A stretch of 64,000 nt of DNA from Phytophthora quininea. Lineage: Eukaryota; Oomycota; Peronosporomycetes; Peronosporales; Peronosporaceae. The stretch lies in contig JAAVTG010000229.1 in the NCBI GenBank assembly GCA_011947345.1, forward strand, positions 186,001 through 250,000, read 5' to 3'. How positions within the stretch are numbered: position 1 is the first letter of the stretch; each line of letters opens with the position of its first letter. Both the position numbers and the translations under genes were made by a program. The notes below the pieces were generated by a model. The model was not told the DNA's origin and made no database searches. It saw only the letters and a program-made list of their open reading frames with translations. Of the stretch, positions 11,401 to 26,400 are shown in pieces.

Positions 11401-14400
11401 CTTGACAGCCCAGACGACAGACGCACGCCGCCACTCATCTTCGTCCCAGAATCCGCGCTCGACACCCACACAGACCCACTGGACGCGGCAGAACCAACCC
11501 CACTTGACATCGTCACGTCGCCGCCGATGGCCGACGACCCTGGACCCGCGGACAGAGAAAGCTTCCCACCCGTGACAGTGCCTCCCCGCCGGTCACCGAC
11601 ACGACGCCTCCCACGCCCGACTGCGCCTTCGTGCTCTGGCCGCCCACAATGTCCACCCGGCCGCCGTTGGTGTCGTCGCCCGACCCCACACTCACACTGA
11701 TCGAGCCGCCAGCGCCCCCGTCGAAGTCGACGTCGCGATCGACACGCTGCCGGAGGACCCACCAAGCGACACCCCGCTTGACACCGTCACGGACCCGCTC
11801 ACCTTACCCGTGCCGGACGCCGAGCTGCCCACCAGCACGGAGCCACTCGACGCGCCCGTCCCGGACCCGCTCGTCACACGTACATTGCCGCCCACGTCGG
11901 CAGAGTTCAGCCCGCCGATGATGTCCACGCTGCCGCCCACCCTGGCGCCCGTCCCGCCGATCAGCGCGATATGTCCGCCTTTGCCTGCGGTCGGTTCGCT
12001 GCTGTCGCCGCTGCGGATCAACACGTCGCCTCCCGTGGTCGCGTCACCTGACCCTACCAGCAAGCTGATGCTGCCCGCCGCGCCGGACGTCGCCACAGAC
12101 GTCTTCAGGTCGATTCCGCCGGAGTTGCCGCCCAGCGACACGCCCGTCGACAACGTGATCCGCCCGCTCGTCCGTGCTGTGCCCGAGTCCGCGCTCGACA
12201 CCACCACATCGCCGCTCGTCGCGCCGATGCCGCCTCCGCTCGAACGAACACGGTGCCTCCCGCCAGCGAGTCCCCGACACCCCGACGACGTCAACTTCGC
12301 CGCCAGTCCCACCGCTCTGGCCGCCCAAGATCTGCACCTTGCCGCCAACACCTGATGCCGGCGTCGACTTCCCAGCCGAAAGCGTGATCGCGCCCCCGTG
12401 GTCTTGCCGCCCGAACCCACACTCAGCGAAATATCGCCGCCCTTGCCGCTCGACGAACCGGCAGACGTCGTCAGCGACACGCCCCCAGAGTCTCCTCCGC
12501 TCGACACCCCGCTGGTCAGCGAGATGCTGCCGCTCGTCTGAGTGGTGCCGGAAGCTGCCGTAGACACAACCACGTCGCCGCTGGTCACGCTGCCGCCACT
12601 CGTCGTGTTGCTTCCACTCGAAATGCGCACGCTGCCGCCCACGGACGTGCTGCCACCACCGCCGGACAAGACCACGTCTCCACCCGTACCGGCGCCAGAC
12701 CCGCCGCGCAGAGAAATCACGCCGCCCGTGCCGCTGCTGGCGCTGCTGAAACCACCCTCCACGCGCACAGAGCCTCCTGTGACCGCGTCGCCGAAGCCCA
12801 CCAGCAGCGAGATCGAGCCGCCCATGCCGCCCGTGGCCAGACCCGTCGACACCGACACCGAGCCCGCGTCTCCGCTGCTTGACAGCCCAGACGACAGACG
12901 CACGCCGCCACTCATCTTCGTCCCAGAATCCGCGCTCGACACCCACACAGACCCACTGGACGCGGCAGAACCAACCCCACTTGACATCGTCACGTCGCCG
13001 CCGATGGCCGACGACCCTGGACCCGCGGACAGAGAAAGCTTCCCACCCGTGACAGTGCCTCCCCGCCGGTCACCGACACGACGCCTCCCACGCCCGACTG
13101 CGCCTTCGTGCTCTGGCCGCCCACAATGTCCACCCGGCCGCCGTTGGTGTCGTCGCCCGACCCCACACTCACACTGATCGAGCCGCCAGCGCCCCCGTCG
13201 AAGTCGACGTCGCGATCGACACGCTGCCGGAGGACCCACCAAGCGACACCCCGCTTGACACCGTCACGGACCCGCTCACCTTACCCGTGCCGGACGCCGA
13301 GCTGCCCACCAGCACGGAGCCACTCGACGCGCCCGTCCCGGACCCGCTCGTCACACGTACATTGCCGCCCACGTCGGCAGAGTTCAGCCCGCCGATGATG
13401 TCCACGCTGCCGCCCACCCTGGCGCCCGTCCCGCCGATCAGCGCGATATGTCCGCCTTTGCCTGCGGTCGGTTCGCTGCTGTCGCCGCTGCGGATCAACA
13501 CGTCGCCTCCCGTGGTCGCGTCACCTGACCCTACCAGCAAGCTGATGCTGCCCGCCGCGCCGGACGTCGCCACAGACGTCTTCAGGTCGATTCCGCCGGA
13601 GTTGCCGCCCAGCGACACGCCCGTCGACAACGTGATCCGCCCGCTCGTCCGTGCTGTGCCCGAGTCCGCGCTCGACACCACCACATCGCCGCTCGTCGCG
13701 CCGATGCCGCCTCCGCTCGAACGAACACGGTGCCTCCCGCCAGCGAGTCCCCGACACCCCCGACGACGTCAACTTCGCCGCCAGTCCCACCGCTCTGGCC
13801 GCCCAAGATCTGCACCTTGCCGCCAACACCTGATGCCGGCGTCGACTTCCCAGCCGAAAGCGTGATCGCGCCCCCGTGGTCTTGCCGCCCGAACCCACAC
13901 TCAGCGAAATATCGCCGCCCTTGCCGCTCGACGAACCGGCAGACGTCGTCAGCGACACGCCCCCAGAGTCTCCTCCGCTCGACACCCCGCTCGTCAGCGA
14001 GATGCTGCCGCTCGTCTGAGTGGTGCCGGAAGCTGCCGTAGACACAACCACGTCGCCGCTGGTCACGCTGCCGCCACTCGTCGTGTTGCTTCCACTCGAA
14101 ATGCGCACGCTGCCGCCCACGGACGTGCTGCCACCACCGCCGGACAAGACCACGTCTCCACCCGTACCGGCGCCAGACCCGCCGCGCAGAGAAATCACGC
14201 CGCCCGTGCCGCTGCTGGCGCTGCTGAAACCACCCTCCACGCGCACAGAGCCTCCTGTGACCGCGTCGCCGAAGCCCACCAGCAGCGAGATCGAGCCGCC
14301 CATGCCGCCCGTGGCCAGACCCGTCGACACCGACACCGAGCCCGCGTCTCCGCTGCTTGACAGCCCAGACGACAGACGCACGCCGCCACTCATCTTCGTC

Positions 14401-17400
14401 CCAGAATCCGCGCTCGACACCCACACAGACCCACTGGACGCGGCAGAACCAACCCCACTTGACATCGTCACGTCGCCGCCGATGGCCGACGACCCTGGAC
14501 CCGCGGACAGAGAAAGCTTCCCACCCGTGACAGTGCCTCCCCGCCGGTCACCGACACGACGCCTCCCACGCCCGACTGCGCCTTCGTGCTCTGGCCGCCC
14601 ACAATGTCCACCCGGCCGCCGTTGGTGTCGTCGCCCGACCCCACACTCACACTGATCGAGCCGCCAGCGCCCCCGTCGAAGTCGACGTCGCGATCGACAC
14701 GCTGCCGGAGGACCCACCAAGCGACACCCCGCTTGACACCGTCACGGACCCGCTCACCTTACCCGTGCCGGACGCCGAGCTGCCCACCAGCACGGAGCCA
14801 CTCGACGCGCCCGTCCCGGACCCGCTCGTCACACGTACATTGCCGCCCACGTCGGCAGAGTTCAGCCCGCCGATGATGTCCACGCTGCCGCCCACCCTGG
14901 CGCCCGTCCCGCCGATCAGCGCGATATGTCCGCCTTTGCCTGCGGTCGGTTCGCTGCTGTCGCCGCTGCGGATCAACACGTCGCCTCCCGTGGTCGCGTC
15001 ACCTGACCCTACCAGCAAGCTGATGCTGCCCGCCGCGCCGGACGTCGCCACGGACGTCTTCAGGTCGATTCCGCCGGAGTTGCCGCCCAGCGACACGCCC
15101 GTCGACAACGTGATCCGCCCGCTCGTCCGTGCTGTGCCCGAGTCCGCGCTCGACACCACCACATCGCCGCTCGTCGCGCCGGTGCCACCTCCGCTCGAAC
15201 GAACACGGTGCCTCCCGCCAGCGAGTCCCCGACACCCCGACGACGTCAACTTCGCCGCCAGTCCCACCGCTCTGGCCGCCCAAGATCTGCACCTTGCCGC
15301 CAACACCTGATGCCGGCGTCGACTTCCCAGCCGAAAGCGTGATCGCGCCCCCGTGATCTTGCCGCCCGAACCCACACTCAGCGAAATATCGCCGCCCTTG
15401 CCGCTCGACGAACCGGCAGACGTCGTCAGCGACACGCCCCCAGAGTCTCCTCCGCTCGACACCCCGCTCGTCAGCGAGATGCTGCCGCTCGTCTGGTGGT
15501 GCCGGAAGCTGCCGTAGATACAACCACGTCGCCGCTGGTCACGCTGCCGCCACTCGTCGTGTTGCTTCCACTCGAAATGCGCACGCTGCCGCCCACGGAC
15601 GTGCTGCCACCACCGCCGGACAAGACCACGTCTCCACCCGTACCGGCGCCAGACCCGCCGCGCAGAGAAATCACGCCGCCCGTGCCGCTGCTGGCGCTGC
15701 TGAAACCACCCTCCACGCGCACAGAGCCTCCTGTAACCGCGTCGCCGAAGCCCACCAGCAGCGAGATCGAGCCGCCCATGCCGCCCGTGGCCGGACCCGT
15801 CGACACCGACACCGAGCCCGCGTCTCCGCTGCTTGACAGCCCAGACGACAGACGCACGCCGCCACTCATCTTCGTCCCAGAATCCGCGCTCGACACCCAC
15901 ACAGACCCACTGGACGCGGCAGAACCAACCCCACTTGACATCGTCACGTCGCCGCCGATGGCCGACGACCCTGGACCCGCGGACAGAGAAAGCTTCCCAC
16001 CCGTGACAGTGCCTCCCCGCCGGTCACCGACACGACGCCTCCACGCCCGACTGCGCCTTCGTGCTCTGGCCGCCCACAATGTCCACCCGGCCGCCGTTGA
16101 TGTCGTCGCCCGACCCCACACTCACACTGATCGAGCCGCCAGCGCCCCCGTCGAAGTCGACGTCGCGATCGACACGCTGCCGGAGGACCCACCAAGCGAC
16201 ACCCCGCTTGACACCGTCACGGACCCGCTCACCTTACCCGTGCCGGACGCCGAGCTGCCGACCAGCACGGAGCCACTCGACGCGCCCGTCCCGGAGCCGC
16301 TCGTCACACGTACATTGCCGCCCACGTCGGCAGAGTTCAGCCCGCCGATGATGTCCACGCTGCCGCCCACCCTGGCGCCCGTCCCGCCGATCAGCGCGAT
16401 ATGTCCGCCTTTGCCTGCGGTCGGTTCGCTGCTGTCGCCGCTGCGGATCAACACGTCGCCTCCCGTGGTCGCGTCACCTGACCCTACCAGCAAGCTGATG
16501 CTGCCCGCCGCGCCGGACGTCGCCACGGACGTCTTCAGGTCGATTCCGCCGGAGTTGCCGCCCAGCGACACGCCCGTCGACAACGTGATCCGCCCGCTCG
16601 TCCGTGCTGTGCCCGAGTCCGCGCTCGACACCACCACATCGCCGCTCGTCGCGCCGGTGCCACCTCCGCTCGAACGAACACGGTGCCTCCCGCCAGCGAG
16701 TCCCCGACACCCCGACGACGTCAACTTCGCCGCCAGTCCCACCGCTCTGGCCGCCCAAGATCTGCACCTTGCCGCCAACACCTGATGCCGGCGTCGACTT
16801 CCCAGCCGAAAGCGTGATCGCGCCCCCGTGATCTTGCCGCCCGAACCCACACTCAGCGAAATATCGCCGCCCTTGCCGCTCGACGAACCGGCAGACGTCG
16901 TCAGCGACACGCCCCCAGAGTCTCCTCCGCTCGACACCCCGCTGGTCAGCGAGATGCTGCCGCTCGTCTGAGTGGTGCCGGAAGCTGCCGTAGATACAAC
17001 CACGTCGCCGCTGGTCACGCTGCCGCCACTCGTCGTGTTGCTTCCACTCGAAATGCGCACGCTGCCGCCCACGGACGTGCTGCCACCACCGCCGGACAAG
17101 ACCACGTCTCCACCCGTACCGGCGCCAGACCCGCCGCGCAGAGAAATCACGCCGCCCGTGCCGCTGCTGGCGCTGCTGAAACCACCCTCCACGCGCACAG
17201 AGCCTCCTGTAACCGCGTCGCCGAAGCCCACCAGCAGCGAGATCGAGCCGCCCATGCCGCCCGTGGCCAGACCCGTCGACACCGACACCGAGCCCGCGTC
17301 TCCGCTGCTTGACAGCCCAGACGACAGACGCACGCCGCCACTCATCTTCGTCCCAGAATCCGCGCTCGACACCCACACAGACCCACTGGACGCGGCAGAA

Positions 17401-20400
17401 CCAACCCCACTTGACATCGTCACGTCGCCGCCGATGGCCGACGACCCTGCACCCGCGGACAGAGAAAGCTTCCCACCCGTGACAGTGCCTCCCCGCCGGT
17501 CACCGACACGACGCCTCCCACGCCCGACTGCGCCTTCGTGCTCTGGCCGCCCACAATGTCCACCCGGCCGCCGTTGATGTCGTCGCCCGACCCCACACTC
17601 ACACTGATCGAGCCGCCAGCGCCCCCGTCGAAGTCGACGTCGCGATCGACACGCTGCCGGAGGACCCACCAAGCGACACCCCGCTTGACACCGTCACGGA
17701 CCCGCTCACCTTACCCGTGCCGGACGCCGAGCTGCCGACCAGCACGGAGCCACTCGACGCGCCCGTCCCGGACCCGCTCGTCACACGTACATTGCCGCCC
17801 ACGTCGGCAGAGTTCAGCCCGCCGATGATGTCCACGCTGCCACCCACTCTGGCGCCCGTCCCGCCGATCAGCGCGATATGTCCGCCTTTGCCTGCGGTCG
17901 GTTCGCTGCTGTCGCCGCTGCGGATCAACACGTCGCCTCCCGTGGTCGCGTCACCTGACCCTACCAGCAAGCTGATGCTGCCCGCCGCGCCGGACGTCGC
18001 CACAGACGTCTTCAGGTCGATTCCGCCGGAGTTGCCGCCCAGCGACACGCCCGTCGACAACGTGATCCGCCCGCTCGTCCGTGCTGTGCCCGAGTCCGCG
18101 CTCGACACCACCACATCGCCGCTCGTCGCGCCGATGCCGCCTCCGCTCGAACGAACACGGTGCCTCCCGCCAGCGAGTCCCCGACACCCCCGACGACGTC
18201 AACTTCGCCGCCAGTCCCACCGCTCTGGCCGCCCAAGATCTGCACCTTGCCGCCAACACCTGATGCCGGCGTCGACTTCCCAGCCGAAAGCGTGATCGCG
18301 CCCCCGTGGTCTTGCCGCCCGAACCCACACTCAGCGAAATATCGCCGCCCTTGCCGCTCGACGAACCGGCAGACGTCGTCAGCGACACGCCCCCAGAGTC
18401 TCCTCCGCTCGACACCCCGCTCGTCAGCGAGATGCTGCCGCTCGTCTGAGTGGTGCCGGAAGCTGCCGTAGACACAACCACGTCGCCGCTGGTCACGCTG
18501 CCGCCACTCGTCGTGTTGCTTCCACTCGAAATGCGCACGCTGCCGCCCACGGACGTGCTGCCACCACCGCCGGACAAGACCACGTCTCCACCCGTACCGG
18601 CGCCAGACCCGCCGCGCAGAGAAATCACGCCGCCCGTGCCGCTGCTGGCGCTGCTGAAACCACCCTCCACGCGCACAGAGCCTCCTGTAACCGCGTCGCC
18701 GAGGCCCACCAGCAGCGAGATCGAGCCGCCCATGCCGCCCGTGGCCAGACCCGTCGACACCGACACCGAGCCCGCGTCTCCGCTGCTTGACAGCCCAGAC
18801 GACAGACGCACGCCGCCACTCATCTTCGTCCCAGAATCCGCGCTCGACACCCACACAGACCCACTGGACGCGGCAGAACCAACCCCACTTGACATCGTCA
18901 CGTCGCCGCCGATGGCCGACGACCCTGCACCCGCGGACAGAGAAAGCTTCCCACCCGTGACAGTGCCTCCCCGCCGGTCACCGACACGACGCCTCCCACG
19001 CCCGACTGCGCCTTCGTGCTCTGGCCGCCCACAATGTCCACCCGGCCGCCGTTGATGTCGTCGCCCGACCCCACACTCACACTGATCGAGCCGCCAGCGC
19101 CCCCGTCGAAGTCGACGTCGCGATCGACACGCTGCCGGAGGACCCACCAAGCGACACCCCGCTTGACACCGTCACGGACCCGCTCACCTTACCCGTGCCG
19201 GACGCCGAGCTGCCCACCAGCACGGAGCCACTCGACGCGCCCGTCCCGGACCCGCTCGTCACACGTACATTGCCGCCCACGTCGGCAGAGTTCAGCCCGC
19301 CGATGATGTCCACGCTGCCGCCCACTCTGGCGCCCGTCCCGCCGATCAGCGCGATATGTCCGCCTTTGCCTGCGGTCGGTTCGCTGCTGTCGCCGCTGCG
19401 GATCAACACGTCGCCTCCCGTGGTCGCGTCACCTGACCCTACCAGCAAGCTGATGCTGCCCGCCGCGCCGGACGTCGCCACAGACGTCTTCAGGTCGATT
19501 CCGCCGGAGTTGCCGCCCAGCGACACGCCCGTCGACAACGTGATCCGCCCGCTCGTCCGTGCTGTGCCCGAGTCCGCGCTCGACACCACCACATCGCCGC
19601 TCGTCGCGCCGGTGCCACCTCCGCTCGAACGAACACGGTGCCTCCCGCCAGCGAGTCCCCGACACCCCGACGACGTCAACTTCGCCGCCAGTCCCACCGC
19701 TCTGGCCGCCCAAGATCTGCACCTTGCCGCCAACACCTGATGCCGGCGTCGACTTCCCAGCCGAAAGCGTGATCGCGCCCCCGTGATCTTGCCGCCCGAA
19801 CCCACACTCAGCGAAATATCGCCGCCCTTGCCGCTCGACGAACCGGCAGACGTCGTCAGCGACACGCCCCCAGAGTCTCCTCCGCTCGACACCCCGCTGG
19901 TCAGCGAGATGCTGCCGCTCGTCTGAGTGGTGCCGGAAGCTGCCGTAGATACAACCACGTCGCCGCTGGTCACGCTGCCGCCACTCGTCGTGTTGCTTCC
20001 ACTCGAAATGCGCACGCTGCCGCCCACGGACGTGCTGCCACCACCGCCGGACAAGACCACGTCTCCACCCGTACCGGCGCCAGACCCGCTGCGCAGAGAA
20101 ATCACGCCGCCCGTGCCGCTGCTGGCGCTGCTGAAACCACCCTCCACGCGCACAGAGCCTCCTGTAACCGCGTCGCCGAAGCCCACCAGCAGCGAGATCG
20201 AGCCGCCCATGCCGCCCGTGGCCGGACCCGTCGACACCGACACCGAGCCCGCGTCTCCGCTGCTTGACAGCCCAGACGACAGACGCACGCCGCCACTCAT
20301 CTTCGTCCCAGAATCCGCGCTCGACACCCACACAGACCCACTGGACGCGGCAGAACCAACCCCACTTGACATCGTCACGTCGCCGCCGATGGCCGACGAC

Positions 20401-23400
20401 CCTGCACCCGCGGACAGAGAAAGCTTCCCACCCGTGACAGTGCCTCCCCGCCGGTCACCGACACGACGCCTCCCACGCCCGACTGTGCCTTCGTGCTCTG
20501 GCCGCCCACAATGTCCACCCGGCCGCCGTTGATGTCGTCGCCCGACCCCACACTCACACTGATCGAGCCGCCAGCGCCCCCGTCGAAGTCGACGTCGCGA
20601 TCGACACGCTGCCGGAGGACCCACCAAGCGACACCCCGCTTGACACCGTCACGGACCCGCTCACCTTACCCGTGCCGGACGCCGAGCTGCCGACCAGCAC
20701 GGAGCCACTCGACGCGCCCGTCCCGGAGCCGCTCGTCACACGTACATTGCCGCCCACGTCGGCAGAGTTCAGCCCGCCGATGATGTCCACGCTGCCACCC
20801 ACTCTGGCGCCCGTCCCGCCGATCAGCGCGATATGTCCGCCTTTGCCTGCGGTCGGTTCGCTGCTGTCGCCGCTGCGGATCAACACGTCGCCTCCCGTGG
20901 TCGCGTCACCTGACCCTACCAGCAAGCTGATGCTGCCCGCCGCGCCGGACGTCGCCACGGACGTCTTCAGGTCGATTCCGCCGGAGTTGCCGCCCAGCGA
21001 CACGCCCGTCGACAACGTGATCCGCCCGCTCGTCCGTGCTGTGCCCGAGTCCGCGCTCGACACCACCACATCGCCGCTCGTCGCGCCGGTGCCACCTCCG
21101 CTGAACGAACACGGTGCCTCCCGCCAGCGAGTCCCCGACACCCCGACGACGTCAACTTCGCCGCCAGTCCCACCGCTCTGGCCGCCCAAGATCTGCACCT
21201 TGCCGCCAACACCTGATGCCGGCGTCGACTTCCCAGCCGAAAGCGTGATCGCGCCCCCGTGGTCTTGCCGCCCGAACCCACACTCAGCGAAATATCGCCG
21301 CCCTTGCCGCTCGACGAACCGGCAGACGTCGTCAGCGACACGCCCCCAGAGTCTCCTCCGCTCGACACCCCGCTGGTCAGCGAGATGCTGCCGCTCGTCT
21401 GAGTGGTGCCGGAAGCTGCCGTAGATACAACCACGTCGCCGCTGGTCACGCTGCCGCCACTCGTCGTGTTGCTTCCACTCGAAATGCGCACGCTGCCGCC
21501 CACGGACGTGCTGCCACCACCGCCGGACAAGACCACGTCTCCACCCGTACCGGCGCCAGACCCGCCGCGCAGAGAAATCACGCCGCCCGTGCCGCTGCTG
21601 GCGCTGCTGAAACCACCCTCCACGCGCACAGAGCCTCCTGTAACCGCGTCGCCGAAGCCCACCAGCAGCGAGATCGAGCCGCCCATGCCGCCCGTGGCCG
21701 GACCCGTCGACACCGACACCGAGCCCGCGTCTCCGCTGCTTGACAGCCCAGACGACAGACGCACGCCGCCACTCATCTTCGTCCCAGAATCCGCGCTCGA
21801 CACCCACACAGACCCACTGGACGCGGCAGAACCAACCCCACTTGACATCGTCACGTCGCCGCCGATGGCCGACGACCCTGCACCCGCGGACAGAGAAAGC
21901 TTCCCACCCGTGACAGTGCCTCCCCGCCGGTCACCGACACGACGCCTCCCACGCCCGACTGTGCCTTCGTGCTCTGGCCGCCCACAATGTCCACCCGGCC
22001 GCCGTTGATGTCGTCGCCCGACCCCACACTCACACTGATCGAGCCGCCAGCGCCCCCGTCGAAGTCGACGTCGCGATCGACACGCTGCCGGAGGACCCAC
22101 CAAGCGACACCCCGCTTGACACCGTCACGGACCCGCTCACCTTACCCGTGCCGGACGCCGAGCTGCCCACCAGCACGGAGCCACTCGACGCGCCCGTCCC
22201 GGAGCCGCTCGTCACACGTACATTGCCGCCCACGTCGGCAGAGTTCAGCCCGCCGATGATGTCCACGCTGCCACCCACTCTGGCGCCCGTCCCGCCGATC
22301 AGCGCGATATGTCCGCCTTTGCCTGCGGTCGGTTCGCTGCTGTCGCCGCTGCGGATCAACACGTCGCCTCCCGTGGTCGCGTCACCTGACCCTACCAGCA
22401 AGCTGATGCTGCCCGCCGCGCCGGACGTCGCCACGGACGTCTTCAGGTCGATTCCGCCGGAGTTGCCGCCCAGCGACACGCCCGTCGACAACGTGATCCG
22501 CCCGCTCGTCCGTGCTGTGCCCGAGTCCGCGCTCGACACCACCACATCGCCGCTCGTCGCGCCGGTGCCGCCTCCGCCCGAACGAACACGGTGCCTCCCG
22601 CCAGCGAGTCCCCGACACCCCTGACGACGTCAACTTCGCCGCCAGTCCCACCGCTCTGGCCGCCCAAGATCTGCACCTTGCCGCCAACACCTGATGCCGG
22701 CGTCGACTTCCCAGCCGAAAGCGTGATCGCGCCCCCGTGATCTTGCCGCCCGAACCCACACTCAGCGAAATATCGCCGCCCTTGCCGCTCGACGAACCGG
22801 CAGACGTCGTCAGCGACACGCCCCCAGAGTCTCCTCCGCTCGACACCCCGCTGGTCAGCGAGATGCTGCCGCTCGTCTGAGTGGTGCCGGAAGCTGCCGT
22901 AGACAACCACGTCGCCGCTGGTCACGCTGCCGCCACTCGTCGTGTTGCTTCCACTCGAAATGCGCACGCTGCCGCCCACGGACGTGCTGCCACCACCGCC
23001 GGACAAGACCACGTCTCCACCCGTACCGGCGCCAGACCCGCCGCGCAGAGAAATCACGCCGCCCGTGCCGCTGCTGGCGCTGCTGAAACCACCCTCCACG
23101 CGCACAGAGCCTCCTGTAACCGCGTCGCCGAAGCCCACCAGCAGCGAGATCGAGCCGCCCATGCCGCCCGTGGCCAGACCCGTCGACACCGACACCGAGC
23201 CCGCGTCTCCGCTGCTTGACAGCCCAGACGACAGACGCACGCCGCCACTCATCTTCGTCCCAGAATCCGCGCTCGACACCCACACAGACCCACTGGACGC
23301 GGCAGAACCAACCCCACTTGACATCGTCACGTCGCCGCCGATGGCCGACGACCCTGGACCCGCGGACAGAGAAAGCTTCCCACCCGTGACAGTGCCTCCC

Positions 23401-26400
23401 CGCCGGTCACCGACACGACGCCTCCCACGCCCGACTGCGCCTTCGTGCTCTGGCCGCCCACAATGTCCACCCGGCCGCCGTTGGTGTCGTCGCCCGACCC
23501 CACACTCACACTGATCGAGCCGCCAGCGCCCCCGTCGAAGTCGACGTCGCGATCGACACGCTGCCGGAGGACCCACCAAGCGACACCCCGCTTGACACCG
23601 TCACGGACCCGCTCACCTTACCCGTGCCGGACGCCGAGCTGCCCACCAGCACGGAGCCACTCGACGCGCCCGTCCCGGACCCGCTCGTCACACGTACATT
23701 GCCGCCCACGTCGGCAGAGTTCAGCCCGCCGATGATGTCCACGCTGCCGCCCACCTGGCGCCCGTCCCGCCGATCAGCGCGATATGTCCGCCTTTGCCTG
23801 CGGTCGGTTCGCTGCCGTCGCCGCTGCGGATCAACACGTCGCCTCCCGTGGTCGCGTCACCTGACCCTACCAGCAAGCTGATGCTGCCCGCCGCGCCGGA
23901 CGTCGCCACGGACGTCTTCAGGTCGATTCCGCCGGAGTTGCCGCCCAGCGACACGCCCGTCGACAACGTGATCCGCCCGCTCGTCCGTGCTGTGCCCGAG
24001 TCCGCGCTCGACACCACCACATCGCCGCTCGTCGCGCCGATGCCGCCGCCCGAACGAACACGGTGCCTCCCGCCAGCGAGTCCCCGACACCCCTGACGAC
24101 GTCAACTTCGCCGCCAGTCCCACCGCTCTGGCCGCCCAAGATCTGCACCTTGCCGCCAACACCTGATGCCGGCGTCGACTTCCCAGCCGAAAGCGTGATC
24201 GCGCCCCCGTGGTCTTGCCGCCCGAACCCACACTCAGCGAAATATCGCCGCCCTTGCCGCTCGACGAACCGGCAGACGTCGTCAGCGACACGCCCCCAGA
24301 GTCTCCTCCGCTCGACACCCCGCTCGTCAGCGAGATGCTGCCGCTCGTCTGAGTGGTGCCGGAAGCTGCCGTAGACACAACCACGTCGCCGCTGGTCACG
24401 CTGCCGCCACTCGTCGTGTTGCTTCCACTGAAATGCGCACGCTGCCGCCCACGGACGTGCTGCCACCACCGCCGGACAAGACCACGTCTCCACCCGTACC
24501 GGCGCCAGACCCGCCGCGCAGAGAAATCACGCCGCCCGTGCCGCTGCTGGCGCTGCTGAAACCACCCTCCACGCGCACAGAGCCTCCTGTGACCGCGTCG
24601 CCGAAGCCCACCAGCAGCGAGATCGAGCCGCCCATGCCGCCCGTGGCCGGACCCGTCGACACCGACACCGAGCCCGCGTCTCCGCTGCTTGACAGCCCAG
24701 ACGACAGACGCACGCCGCCACTCATCTTCGTCCCAGAATCCGCGCTCGACACCCACACAGACCCACTGGACGCGGCAGAACCAACCCCACTTGACATCGT
24801 CACGTCGCCGCCGATGGCCGACGACCCTGCACCCGCGGACAGAGAAAGCTTCCCACCCGTGACAGTGCCTCCCCGCCGGTCACCGACACGACGCCTCCCA
24901 CGCCCGACTGCGCCTTCGTGCTCTGGCCGCCCACAATGTCCACCCGGCCGCCGTTGATGTCGTCGCCCGACCCCACACTCACACTGATCGAGCCGCCAGC
25001 GCCCCCGTCGAAGTCGACGTCGCGATCGACACGCTGCCGGAGGACCCACCAAGCGACACCCCGCTTGACACCGTCACGGACCCGCTCACCTTACCCGTGC
25101 CGGACGCCGAGCTGCCGACCAGCACGGAGCCACTCGACGCGCCCGTCCCGGAGCCGCTCGTCACACGTACATTGCCGCCCACGTCGGCAGAGTTCAGCCC
25201 GCCGATGATGTCCACGCTGCCGCCCACTCTGGCGCCCGTCCCGCCGATCAGCGCGATATGTCCGCCTTTGCCTGCGGTCGGTTCGCTGCTGTCGCCGCTG
25301 CGGATCAACACGTCGCCTCCCGTGGTCGCGTCACCTGACCCTACCAGCAAGCTGATGCTGCCCGCCGCGCCGGACGTCGCCACAGACGTCTTCAGGTCGA
25401 TTCCGCCGGAGTTGCCGCCCAGCGACACGCCCGTCGACAACGTGATCCGCCCGCTCGTCCGTGCTGTGCCCGAGTCCGCGCTCGACACCACCACATCGCC
25501 GCTCGTCGCGCCGGTGCCGCCTCCGCTGAACGAACACGGTGCCTCCCGCCAGCGAGTCCCCGACACCCCGACGACGTCAACTTCGCCGCCAGTCCCACCG
25601 CTCTGGCCGCCCAAGATCTGCACCTTGCCGCCAACACCTGATGCCGGCGTCGACTTCCCAGCCGAAAGCGTGATCGCGCCCCCGTGATCTTGCCGCCCGA
25701 ACCCACACTCAGCGAAATATCGCCGCCCTTGCCGCTCGACGAACCGGCAGACGTCGTCAGCGACACGCCCCCAGAGTCTCCTCCGCTCGACACCCCGCTG
25801 GTCAGCGAGATGCTGCCGCTCGTCTGAGTGGTGCCGGAAGCTGCCGTAGATACAACCACGTCGCCGCTGGTCACGCTGCCGCCACTCGTCGTGTTGCTTC
25901 CACTCGAAATGCGCACGCTGCCGCCCACGGACGTGCTGCCACCACCGCCGGACAAGACCACGTCTCCACCCGTACCGGCGCCAGACCCGCCGCGCAGAGA
26001 AATCACGCCGCCCGTGCCGCTGCTGGCGCTGCTGAAACCACCCTCCACGCGCACAGAGCCTCCTGTAACCGCGTCGCCGAAGCCCACCAGCAGCGAGATC
26101 GAGCCGCCCATGCCGCCCGTGGCCGGACCCGTCGACACCGACACCGAGCCCGCGTCTCCGCTGCTTGACAGCCCAGACGACAGACGCACGCCGCCACTCA
26201 TCTTCGTCCCAGAATCCGCGCTCGACACCCACACAGACCCACTGGACGCGGCAGAACCAACCCCACTTGACATCGTCACGTCGCCGCCGATGGCCGACGA
26301 CCCTGGACCGCGGACAGAGAAAGCTTCCCACCCGTGACAGTGCCTCCCCTGCCGGTCACCGACACGACGCCTCCCACGCCTGACTGTGCCTTCGTGCTCT

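Noticed and set aside
15496..16785. Long plus-strand Pro-rich open frames across the array (up to 429 codons)
   Set aside because: They are exact antisense shadows: GGN codons on the minus strand read as NCC (Pro/Thr/Ser/Ala) on the plus strand. They have no start context, no signal sequence and no independent conservation, and they break at the same run-length sites.
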